Of a stretch of 64,000 nucleotides of DNA, positions 38,901 to 48,733 are shown in pieces; positions within the stretch are counted from its first letter, which is position 1; every line of letters starts with the position of its first letter. A model generated the notes under the pieces. It saw only the letters and a program-made list of their open reading frames with translations, was not told the DNA's origin and made no database searches. A program made the translations under genes and the position numbers. This DNA comes from Mansonella perstans (Eukaryota > Nematoda > Chromadorea > Rhabditida > Onchocercidae). The stretch lies in NCBI GenBank assembly GCA_037074765.1, contig JBAMDO010000007.1:310001-374000 (forward strand). The letters are read 5' to 3'.

Positions 38901-39477
38901 TACCATACAGACGGATAAGCAGATTCTTCTATTTATCATCTCATTTATTAGTAATTATTTTTCATTTAAAAATTATAATGAATAAAAGAAAGAACATATA
39001 GCAAAATGAAGCATTAAGGAGTAAATGCATCATGATCAGTTAAAGGTCAATGACAAAAATTCGCACTAAGTCTTAAATAGCATTATAACTGTGCAAAAGA
39101 GTTTGTTGAAAGGACCAAAAAAACTACTACTTACCTTTTTATTTTTCAAATCGATTCGATACTTTTGAGAATTCTTCACTTCTACAGGATTATTACAGAG
39201 TGGGAAACCACAAATTCGACTGAGGTAACGTTCCTCGACCACTTCCATCCAACTGCTTTGATCCAGACTATTCAACTACAAGTTAGCGTCTTAACTTTGC
39301 ATAGACAGAATGAACTTTGGTAACAAATTTTGGTAACAAAATACAAAATACCATTTTTTGCAGTGTTTCTTCGACGACACATTCTGACAAAGCAATGATA
39401 GCGTTGAAAACAATTCTACGTAATCGTTCCTCTTCCGCCAAACGATTCTCATCCTCCCTCATTGTTTCTACTTTCAT
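35968..39477 (-). CDS. RPAP2: RPAP2/Rtr1 homologue, RNA polymerase II CTD phosphatase
   Basis: Nine exons (39477-39352, 39275-39135, 38759-38642, 38352-38243, 37870-37673, 37559-37384, 37242-37012, 36515-36372, 36124-35968) give 466 residues in phase. The Rtr1 zinc module is visible: CGFPLC at 64-69 and KFCCQDC ending at 105, after a helical N-terminus (RRIVFNAIIALSECVVEETL) and WMEVVEERYLSRI. A long acidic linker follows, then a C-terminal helical region with YAGDQPINK and PPIDNVDQAKQRISVLAELL that parallels the human C-terminus. The family removes Ser5 phosphate from the polymerase CTD and helps import Pol II. It is shorter than human RPAP2 (612 residues). An in-frame stop separates the ATG from upstream open sequence; a good acceptor at 39580 marks the likely trans-splice site. 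Confidence 0.9.
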
Positions 39478-39784
39478 GTATCTTCACGTCTCAGAACTGC
39501 AACATACGTTTTCACGATGCGTCGATACATCATAACGCATTTCATCTTCCGACCAACCTGGATTGCAATTTTTCGGCACCTGTAATTAATGACAATAGAG
39601 GTTTAAGGGGATACTAGGTCTTTCTGATGGATAAGGAGTGGAGGATAGGAGGATTATCATATCGTTGGATGAATTCTCCAAGTATGGATAAGAAGAAATG
39701 AAAGAATGATTGAGGGGGAAAATCATTTCAGGACAATTTTATTAATCTTATTAAATAATTAAGTTTAGATTGAAAAAAGGCACG
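39478..39784. promoter_or_regulatory. Shared divergent promoter region RPAP2/NOP16
   Basis: Only 307 bases separate the start codons of the minus-strand RPAP2 and plus-strand NOP16 genes, so their promoters must lie here or overlap the first exons. A TTACAG acceptor at 39580 (minus) would set the RPAP2 5' UTR. No specific motif was recognised. Confidence 0.6.
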
Positions 39785-41320
39785 ATGAGATCAGTGAAAC
39801 ATGGAAGAAGGAAAGGTCGCCGACGCATTAATTACAGTAAAAGTTTGGTTGCTGCAAAAAAAAAAGCAATGAAAAGACAGAAAGCTATGGATGACATAAC
39901 TTGGTAACTTGGTTTTGTATGATAATTTGATATAGAATAGGCAGTTCTCTTCTTCCTCTCCCCGACTGCAAAACGGTAAGGATAATTTTGTGAAACAGCG
40001 TGATTTTCTTTATCCTGAAAATTATCTCCATATTTTGGATTGGATTTAGGCCTAATTTTGAAACAAGCCTTACCGGTTGCCAACAGTTTTTTTGCTTTTC
40101 AGTAACACTTGTTTTTATTGATAGCACATTGCTTCTGATGTCATCCATGTATTCTCAATACTGTAGTACCTTTGAGCTTTCCTACAAAGTGGTAAAAATT
40201 ACTTTATTTCGCTTTCCATTAGATATACCAGTTAGACTGTTTTCCTGTATATTTATTGAACAAATTACAGTAAACAGATGCGCATAGCTTGGGACAAGAA
40301 TGCTACAATCAAGCAGAACATGAAAGCGATGGGACTTGCTTATGACTCAAACAAATTGTTTCCTTTGTCTTCAAGCATTGTAATTCTTTTTTTCGTAATA
40401 GAGTAATTGATGATTTAATTCGTTTTTTCATTCCTCACAGGATATTTCATAAACTTTAGAGTTATTGATTTTGCAATGAAAATATTCAGTCGTTGTATAT
40501 TTTATCATGTTTCATTTGTACAACGGTGCATTCTTTTATAGAGCAACCATTGTGAAGAAATGGAAATTGGCGAACCAAAACTGTACGGTTCGGTTAAATC
40601 TCAGATGCTAAAAACTGTGAGTTTTCTAGGCATAATACCACGTTATTTAATCTATATTATTTTATTATTTTATTGCAAATTTTTGAAGGAAATCTAAACG
40701 CTAAGTTGATAACATAAACTCAGATAGTATATCCAATTTCCAGAAATAATTGTAGTTATTAGGAGGATCGTGAACGTGCCTTGAATTATTTAAACTGTCT
40801 TTGTAGTTGAGCCGTTGATCTAAATTCTTGAAAACTTTTGGAAATTTATAGAAATCAGCCAGTGATGAGAAAGTTTCAAAGGTGATTGCTGCTTTGGAAA
40901 AAGAAGTTGAGGAAGAAGAAATAAGGCAGAAAAAAGGACGCAGTTATCGTTTGCTAGCTCGAGATATTGAATTTTGTGTTTACATGATAGAGAAGCATGG
41001 CGATGATTATGAGGTAAGGACCTTTCGATTGATTCTTTCGTTTTGTTAGACTAAATCACTAGTAGTTCTTTTTATGTGTTGTGAAAAGTTAATCGTAGAG
41101 TTTTATACGCTTTGAATGTTTTGCGCTTGCAATTTATTTGAATTTGATAGATTTCTTGTTTATTCGAAAAATCTTGAAGTTTTCAATGCTTCAGAAAATG
41201 AGTCGTGATGCAAGGAATATTTATCAGGATACATCGAAACAAATACAGCGAAAAATTCGTATCTTCAAACAATCTCCAGAATATTCAAAGTATTTAAAGC
41301 TTATGTCGCACATTTCATAA
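39785..41320 (+). CDS. NOP16: Nucleolar protein 16 (ribosome biogenesis)
   Basis: Five exons (39785-39903, 40271-40379, 40542-40616, 40852-41013, 41195-41320) encode 196 residues. A very basic N-terminus (RKGRRRINYS, AAKKKAMKRQK) is followed by TCKQMRIAWDKNATIKQNMK and MGLAYDSN, matching the conserved NOP16 core (human CSHIRHAWDHAKSVRQNLAEMGLAVDPN), an acidic stretch, then the C-terminal block LLARDIEFCVYMIEKHGDDY and MSRDARNIYQDTSKQIQRKI, which corresponds to the human ARDEKNYYQDTPKQIRSKI. The protein acts in the nucleolus in 60S subunit assembly. All introns are GT-AG. Confidence 0.93.
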
Positions 41321-41858
41321 GTTATCAAACTGGAATCTCTCCGACAAATTATCAGATTAAATTTGACTTTCTGAAAATATGCAAGAAGTGTGAACATTGT
41401 AGCCTGGTTATCACAAAAATTTTCATGCTCAAATGAATTTTGTCTTTTTAAAGTTTCTGCAGTTGTTCTCTATATTTTCTGTTTATTGTTATCCATAAAA
41501 GTTTTTTTGAGTTGGGATTACTGAAATATGCAGAAGTTTTATGAACAAATGCAGTATAAAGTTTGATTTCTTTATGATGAAATTCGTTTTAAAAAAGAGC
41601 GATAGCAGTTGGAAAATATGATTACGGTGGAAAGTGCTTCTGTTCTTCTTTGAGGAGGAAAAAGTAAAAGTAGTCGACCGAAGGTGTTTATCTGTACAAG
41701 AAATCCTTAGTACAACGCCTAAGTGAATCTGGCTATTTATGTTTTTAGGCTGTTTTTTTGCTGGGCTAATTGGCCACTGGTTGAAACACTGCATTATCTC
41801 TCTTGAAAGCAGTTCTATTTCTGAAAGCTCAAGGATTTAGTTCTAAAAAAGTTAAGCT

Positions 41859-42108
41859 ATGCACAGTGTGAATTTACTGTTTGTTATAGCCAGTCGGTTT
41901 GCTTCGACTAACCGGCAAGGTGTGTATGTCATGAAGCTTACTGAGATTCAAATCATAGATCCATATAGTTGTATTTAGACTTGGTTTGGTGGAGGATCAC
42001 GTTCCTCAAAACGCCCGCTTCGATGTTTCCAATGACGGAAAATGTGCAACATGTTGTCACATGTACAATGATTCGTGTTTACTATGCTCAAAAAATCCCT
42101 CATTTTGA
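41859..42108 (+). CDS. Small secreted Cys-rich peptide, unidentified (2 exons)
   Basis: Exons 41859-41923 and 41979-42108 join across a 55-base intron with a strong GTATGT donor and TATTTAG acceptor, giving 64 residues. It begins with a short hydrophobic leader (MHSVNLLFVIASRFAS), continues VLGLVEDHVPQNARFDVSND and ends with a compact Cys cluster, KCATCCHMYNDSCLLCSKN, spacing C-x2-CC-x6-C-x2-C. The five cysteines suggest a disulphide-bonded or metal-binding mini-domain; the size suggests a peptide precursor. An overlapping second frame is also open, but it lacks the leader and the Cys pattern. I do not recognise the family. It lies between NOP16 and SEC-12 on the same strand. Confidence 0.5.
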
Positions 42109-42719
42109 AGTGTTCCAATTTCCTATTCAAATTTTTTATTTTTTAAATCAAATTATGAGTTTAGAGGTTTTAACGTTTGAAATGTTATACCCGGTATTAC
42201 TGTTATAGTCTTGTGTTATACAAAAGATTTTTTTAGAACTAAGTTTTAATATGCTAACTATTTATATGTACATGCCGCATTTCTCTTAGCTAAAGAGAAG
42301 ATCTTAATTAATGTCAAGATATTTTCAAAATAACTTTTTGCACTCACCAGGATCCAACTAGATTTCTTGCATGCTGCTCAACATCATTTTGATTTCATGA
42401 TATTAGCCTTCTTTAATGGATATTACTTGAAAAATTCCGCATATATTTGATCTGAAATCTTGTTCGGAGAGAGATCATATTTTTTTTTTGATTTCATTCA
42501 AATTCACTGAATTGATTTTCATTGTTGTTTCAACTTTCTGTACAGCATTCTATGCTTGTTACGCCTTATTAGTTTTTACATTTACATAAGAAATTACAAT
42601 TATGGTCGATGAATAATTTTGAAGAGATTCAAAAAATTATCAATTCAAACATGTAAAAATTGTTTTTGAAGTTTAAAATTGCAGCCAGAAGCTCTAAAAT
42701 TGATTTGAAATACTATAGT

Positions 42720-42756
<37 letters not shown>

Positions 42757-43307
42757 TGTAAATTTTATGTCAGAATACTGAGTTGATTATTTCAAAACAC
42801 AGTCAATTTAAAAACATAATTGTTTTTGGGAGGAACTCCTACCTAACATTAAATTAATAATATCGCAATCGTTACGAAGGAAAAACTGTAAACTTTGAAC
42901 TTTGCTCTTTATCATTATTAGTATTGTTGTGAAAACTAACAGTGTAGCCATGCTAATATCATGTTTTGATAAAGAAAACTTTCATATTACATCATTTCAT
43001 TTGTGATTAATCAGAGATAAAAATCAAAATTTTCAAAGATAAAAAGATTTTCAAAAATTTTCAAAACTTTCAAAAACATTCTCAAAAATTTTCAAAACAA
43101 ACTGTTGTTTGTTGTTTTAAGCTAAGAATTGCCATTCTGATCCAAAAATATTTCTTTTAGCTTCCGAATAATACAAATGGTAATTTTTCAGTGATACTGT
43201 CATAACAACTTCAAAATAAAGTGTCCTGAGAAGAAAGCGTGACTTTCGTATGTATCGAAGGTCACTCACTTGCTATGAAGTTTTACTGAATTCGGATTTT
43301 GCAGCGG
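42109..43307. other. Intergenic, 1.2 kb
   Basis: AT-rich, with the longest homopolymer of the window (31 T, 42725-42755) and imperfect repeats of TTTTCAAAAA near 43030-43100. No supported exon. A TTTTGCAG acceptor at 43304 just before the SEC-12 ATG is a likely trans-splice site. Confidence 0.55.
42725..42755. repeat. Poly-T tract, 31 bases
   Basis: Uninterrupted homopolymer. Confidence 0.95.
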
Positions 43308-46300
43308 ATGAGTTGGGTTGATTCCATGGGAAATTTGACATCGAACGATAGCCCTCCGATCATTGCTCGTTGCTCCTTACCGGCCTATTGTGTCCAGATT
43401 GTTGGTAGTAGGCACATTCTACTTGGTGGCGGTGGAGGAGCATCTAAAACTGGTGTACCGAATAACATTCAGGTTTGTTTCTTTTCTCATTGTTGACTCA
43501 TTTACGTCTTTCTCCATCACTTACATGAAGTATTTCTGTAGGATGTATAAGGTTCCTTCAAAAAGTCATATGAAAGTGAACAAATTAGGCACATTAGACG
43601 CATGCTACGTCAGATACATCCGAATTGATCTTCAAATTAAGTGCTTTGTTGAAGGAAAACTAGAATCAGTTGAGAATTTCAATTTCTTATGTGTGAGTAT
43701 TTTGAGTTGAAATCTCATTTAATTATGATCTAAAACTGATTGTCTATGATATGGATAAACAGTTCAAGAAATCTAAAGGAACGATGTAGAAGTGTTTTTT
43801 TTTTTTTTTTGTAGACCCTGCTACTTTCGTTCGACTCGAAATCATTGGAAGTTGCAGCGAAGGATTTACCAAAAGCAAGTGAACGGTTACCGCTGGTAAC
43901 GGAAGTTACAAACTCATTGGAAACCGATCCGTATGCAACGATGAATATGGATTGTGTATTACTGGGAGATTCAAAACAGGGCAAATATCTGTTGGCTGCT
44001 GGTCATAATGAGGTCAGTAGATAAATGTGATTCCGATGATTGTGATGGATGTGATGAGATTTTAGTATCTTATTTCACCATTTCAACTTTGATATTTCAG
44101 TGAATTTGCCTTGTGTGAGGGATAATTGAAGAGGATCTATTGTTTCCGAGATGAGCGGAATAAAATTTGTTGCTTGTAGAACTATTAATGCATTACTACA
44201 ATTTTTAGCATGCACATAGTTTTTTTGTTTTGCTGTTTGCATATTATCAGCAGTTTATCATTTATTTCAGGACTTTTTCTTTTTTTATATCAACGTCGAC
44301 TGCTCTCTGGGCTCTTAGCGACACATTTAATAATATTTTATAATTTCTAGAGTCGTTTTCCTTTTTCTCAAATAATTCTTTTAACAGGTACATTTAAAAT
44401 TCTTTCTGGTTTCAGTATTGTGATTTGTATGAGTCTAAGGGATTTTCACTATCAAAAGCAACGGAAAATAGAGAACCGCAACTGGCATTAAATTTTGAGA
44501 AAATTTCACGGATAATTTCGGATGAAAAATCGATCAATGCTTACCAGGTAAAGATTTTCAAATATAAGGGAGAGCCGTAGAAATATTTTGCCTCTCATAG
44601 AGGAAAATCAATCAAACAGTTTTGAATCAAATTGTACTAACAGATTAGGATTAGATTTTTGAAAGATATGACTTTTGCAGAAAACTGTTCGATTCGATCG
44701 AACTGTCGAAGGCCAACCTCAGAGGCTATATACAGGTGGCGCAGACGGATGTATACGCATATGGGATGTGGGAACGTTAAGACAAGTAAGTGTTTTCGTG
44801 TTGCTTTACTTTGGACTTTTTCCTTTTCTAAATTTCTGCAAATATTTACACTATTTTTTCACATCTACGAAAACTACGAGTGATTTTTTTTTTTTTAATT
44901 ATTTAAATAGCACATTATACATGGTAATTTTTCTGTTTTGTAGGGCTTTCCCTTGAAACAAACTCCGTTGATGAAAATTAAAGCTCATCAAGGGGATGTA
45001 GATGATTTGGATATCTCGCCGAATGGAAAGTTGTGCATCAGTGTGGGACATGATACTGCTGTATATATTTGGAACACAACAAACGGGGAAAAAATTTGCA
45101 GTTTACGGGTGCCAAATGAAATTGGTAATGGATTTAAGGTAAGTGGATTATTCATTTTCGCTGAAAATTTAATGTCGATCTAGAAAAACGAGGGAATAGG
45201 ACGTAGCTTGGATTTTCTGAGAACTGTTAAAAGTTTGATGACAAAGAATTAAATTGATAGGTTTTTAAATATATGTTGATGTTGAGACATTGAGATATGT
45301 TGAGCCTTCTTGACACATTTATAACCAAATGAGATCGCCACTGAATCTAAACTCTTTCTATATTTTTGAAATCGATGAACTTCATTCTACAGGCTCGATC
45401 AGTGCGCTTTACGGTTCTTGGTTCTAAGAACTCAATATTTTTGGCAATTTACAATCAAATTCGACTTACAAAAAGAGCTGTATCACACGTTGCGCTGTGG
45501 GCATTTAATAATGAACAGGATATATGTCGACCAATACTTGTTCGAGAAGCTTGTAACGAGGTATTTAATTTTATGTTTGGCCTTCATCTAACTCTCCTCT
45601 TGTTATCTGTTTCAAAAAAGTGCTTGATTCTTATTTCAGTGCATTTGTACGTTAATTCGGCAAAGTTAAAATAGTTCTTGAAATAATAAACGCCCTGCTG
45701 CCAACCGGCAAACATTATAAAAATTATAAAAACAGTGGTGTTTTAAATTAAACTGTAGCCGATTTGATGATTGATTTAAGAGATTGGTGTGTAGTTTATT
45801 ACAGACAGTATCGGCTTTAGCTGTTAGCGCCTGTGGTAATTTCTTTGCCGTTGGAACAATGGATGGAAGTGTAGGTATATATGATACACACGAATTGAAA
45901 CTTCTACATTTTGCTAGAGAAACGCATAGTATCTTCGTTACAGGTAAGTTTTATTTTGATGAGTTAGCACAATTAGTTAAATTAAACTGGTTATCTGTGT
46001 TTTATGAAGCTAATTATAAATCCAAAGTGAATGAGAATTGATAAAAACCAGTAATGTGTCTTATATTCTTCATGAAGTAAGGAATATAAGATTGGTAGAG
46101 CTGTGGTTCTACGAATTATAGTTTCCGGTACTGTTTCAGCTGTCGAATTTCTTCCTCGAAGAACGTACGATTTTGGTCCACTTAGTGGTGAAGTTGAACG
46201 GAAACATTCTTGTTATCCAGGATTGGCATCCGAATATCGAGCAGCTGTAATTTCGCTCAGTGCAGACCAAACAGTTCAATTTCATACTGTGCCTTTCGTG

Positions 46301-46405
46301 AAACGGACTCTATTTACGTGTTTCTTATGTAAACTATCATTTTTGGCCTTCTTTTTATATTATATTGTCTGGTATCTATGTGACAGGCCAAAAAAATTGG
46401 ATTAA
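43308..46405 (+). CDS. sec-12: SEC-12/PREB, ER guanine nucleotide exchange factor for Sar1
   Basis: Nine exons: 43308-43472, about 43552-43692, 43815-44012, 44416-44547, 44681-44785, 44944-45138, 45393-45560, 45805-45943, 46140-46405; about 470-500 residues depending on the second exon start. The N-terminal blade keeps the PREB signature GGGGGASKTGVPNN (human AAGGGGAAKTGIKNG). WD repeats follow: LYTGGADGCIRIWDV, IKAHQGDVDDLDISPNGKLC, TAVYIWN, AVSACGNFFAVGTMDGSVGI. Near the C-terminus is one hydrophobic helix (CKLSFLAFFLYYIVWYLC) with a short lumenal tail, as in Sec12 proteins, which sit in the ER membrane and charge Sar1 with GTP to start COPII budding. The second exon acceptor is uncertain: GTATAAG at 43551 or AATTAAG at 43641 both keep phase. 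Confidence 0.9.
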
Positions 46406-47309
46406 AAATTCATTGGGATGAAAGTGATCTATACATCCTGCTGGACGTGGAGCTGAACACAGGAGAGGTAGGTAAAATAAAAAAATTGATTTTATATTCT
46501 TATTTTGCAGTGGGTATTGTACTGTGTTAGGTTGAGGTTTACATGAGTAATTTAGTTTTCTGAGATTATCACAAATGTATTATTAGAAATGATACACATT
46601 TATCTCAGTTCCATGTAAGGATAATTGTTTTTTATTCATTCAAGACATTTTTTCATTGTCAATGTTTGTTAGGTTTTTTTGCATTGTTTTGATATTAAAA
46701 ATGAAATTTGCTAAAACTTTGTGTTATTCAAAATGTCATCTTCATTCGAAGAATACAAATATTTTATGCTAAGTTAATCTGATTTTTTTGTTTATGTCTG
46801 TTCTCTTGGCTGCCTGATCTTTTTTGACCTTTCGTGAATTATAGTTTAATTTTTTGTGCGTATACTGAAGTTAGGTTAAATGATTGCAAAAACTGGGTCT
46901 GAAGTAGTCTTTTGAGTCGGAATTTTAAGATCGGTTTAAAATCAGCGGCTAGCAACAATGAATCTTGACGAAGAATTCAAGACAGCTAGTATACATTTTA
47001 CTTATCTGTGGTAATTGTGCTATTAAGTCTTTTTGTGTAAGCATCCTTTTCGTTTTTGTGCTTGTGCTGCGGATATTCCGTGCATTTGGAGTGATCCAAT
47101 ATCTTTCGTATGATTTTTTCTGGCGAAGTTTTCTATAGGTGTAGCTCGAACAGCATTTCATGTCTTTCACAAAGCTTTTTTTTTTGTAATTTATTTTTTT
47201 GTAATTTCTTTATATATTTTGTAATTTCCAGTCAGTTAAGGAAGCTGAAAAATGTCTCACGCAATCTCTCGTGGAAGTGATAATGGAAATGATACTAGTT
47301 TTGTCAAAG
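46387..47309 (+). CDS. Possible alternative 3' exons of SEC-12 or start of another gene
   Basis: Two further plus-strand segments look coding and are phase 0 on both sides: 46387-46467 (AKKIGLKIHWDESDLYILLD then VELNTGE; acceptor TGACAG, donor GTAGGT) and 47232-47309 (SVKEAEKCLTQSLVEVIMEM; acceptor TTTCCAG, donor GTTATT). The first overlaps the last codons of SEC-12 in another frame. If spliced from a GTGAAA donor at 46298 they would replace the membrane helix by a soluble tail. No stop-containing final exon was fixed. Confidence 0.3.
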
Positions 47310-47454
47310 GTTATTTTAATTTTCTGAACTAGTAGTAAGATTTTTTTGTTCAAGAATGATTTTGGTAGTCATGGAAAGAGTTATTTTAATTAGCTTCTGT
47401 GGAAAATTGCACTTTTTCCTCGTTTTCGTTCTGGTGCTGCTGTAGAAGGCTTTT

Positions 47455-47736
47455 CTACATGTCAAAAGTTTTAAAATCATCCTTTAGTGTTTGAAAGAGG
47501 TGTGCGGTTGTGTTTATAAAATCCTCCTCATATATAACTTTATCGACGTGAGAGGCAACATTTGAACAGTGAAAACACTGCGAGGCGTATAAATTGTCAA
47601 GCGAGTCAAAGTAACACATAGATAATTGGGTGATAGAATTCAAGTGGCCATTAATATTGAAAACCCTGCTGGTGAATCGATTTAATGTACGTAGGATGGG
47701 TGACATTACTTTTTTTGTGAGGCGATACACTGTCAT
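47455..47736 (-). CDS. Intronless 93-residue protein, unidentified
   Basis: A single ATG-to-stop frame on the minus strand lies between two plus-strand genes. Its composition is protein-like, with C/G-ending codons more often than the surroundings: a basic start (MTVYRLTKKVMSPILRTLNR), then a helical, mildly amphipathic part with several Cys and His (CYFDSLDN, CFHCSNVASHVDKVI) and an acidic end (TLKDDFKTFDM). No signal peptide or TM helix. I do not recognise it. An intronless gene is unusual here, so a retrocopy or a young gene is possible; a chance open frame of 93 codons in such AT-rich DNA is less likely. Confidence 0.45.
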   Translation of the reverse strand: MTVYRLTKKVMSPILRTLNRFTSRVFNINGHLNSITQLSMCYFDSLDNLYASQCFHCSNVASHVDKVIYEEDFINTTAHLFQTLKDDFKTFDM

Positions 47737-47861
47737 GCTTTAATTTTTGAGTTGCTGAAGTGTCCTCAGAGTCGATCGACGTAACCCGATGAAAATATTC
47801 TCAGTGTACTGACTACATAATAAGATCATTTATACTTTTGCAACAAATTTGTGCAGGGAAG

Positions 47862-48733
47862 ATGATGGATGTGAAGGGATATGGAACACCGCGCCGCGCT
47901 TTAGGTGATTTGAAAAATGTATTCGCAACACCGCTCAGCGCTGCTATCAAACGAAAAGTTCCAGAAAAGTCTCAGTCCTCATTCGATTTATTTCATGAGA
48001 ATGAATTTGATAAAGTTAGTTGAAGGATGTTCCTTCAATTTATTATGATGTTGCAAAAATAATTTGTCATGTTGCCTTTCAAAATCCATGCTAAGTCCAT
48101 ATCGATTTAAGGAGAGGAATGTAGCTTCTGCTCCGGAAACTGAAGATTTCGATCCGATGCAGGAAACTGTCGATCCTATCGAAAAGTTCAACTTCGAAGA
48201 ATGCGCAGGTAAATGCCATGGGAAAACTAACATGATTTAATATGGAGATGGGCGAAAATAACACTTTCTGGTGAAGATTCGAAGTAGAGGAAAGCGAAAT
48301 TCGAGCAGAGTGATGAATATTTTTCAGTTTTAGCGTCATCCTCTTTACTGATGGCTGCTTGATGATGATTTTATTTTTCTAAAATCTGATTCTCTAAGTC
48401 TGATTTCCAGAGACATACGAAGAGATATTTCCTAAACCAGAACAAAGGATTGATGTAGCAGATCTGCTGCATAACGTTCAGACTGATGATCGCTTCCTGC
48501 GAAGTCTTTTCAGCGAATTGTTGGATGGCGAAAATCTCAAATTGCTAAATGAAAGTAAATTGCAGTTTTCTTTTTCTTAGTACTTAATTGATGTTTGGAA
48601 TTATTAGTAGTTCATCTCCACTACTTAAAATTCAAGTTCTAAAGTGCGCTAAATTTTAGAAAATCCGCTGACAAATGAAGATTGCGATAAAGCGCTTACC
48701 GAAATCCTTCGTATTGAAATATCTGAGCAGTAA
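47862..48733 (+). CDS. D-box protein, securin-like candidate
   Basis: Four exons (47862-48014, 48112-48208, 48411-48554, 48660-48733) give 155 residues, acidic and mostly disordered. Residues 9-19 read TPRRALGDLKN, a perfect APC/C destruction box (RxxLxxxxN) near the N-terminus, next to Thr-Pro sites (GTP, ATP). Farther on, IEKFNFEECAETYEEIFPKP resembles the segment before the C-terminal part of vertebrate securin (PEIEKFFPFNP). A helical C-terminus (DDRFLRSLFSELLDGENLKL, CDKALTEILRIEISEQ) follows. Securins diverge fast and are recognised by exactly these features, so a separase inhibitor is my best guess, not a proof. The alternative is another cell-cycle substrate. The start is set by a TGTGCAG acceptor five bases upstream. 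Confidence 0.6.

Noticed and set aside
39832..40148. Minus-strand frames that would splice into an 85-residue tail-anchored protein (MDDIRSNVLSIK..., ending in a hydrophobic helix)
   Set aside because: The hydrophobic tail is the reverse complement of the lysine-rich first exon of NOP16, whose model is strongly supported on the plus strand.
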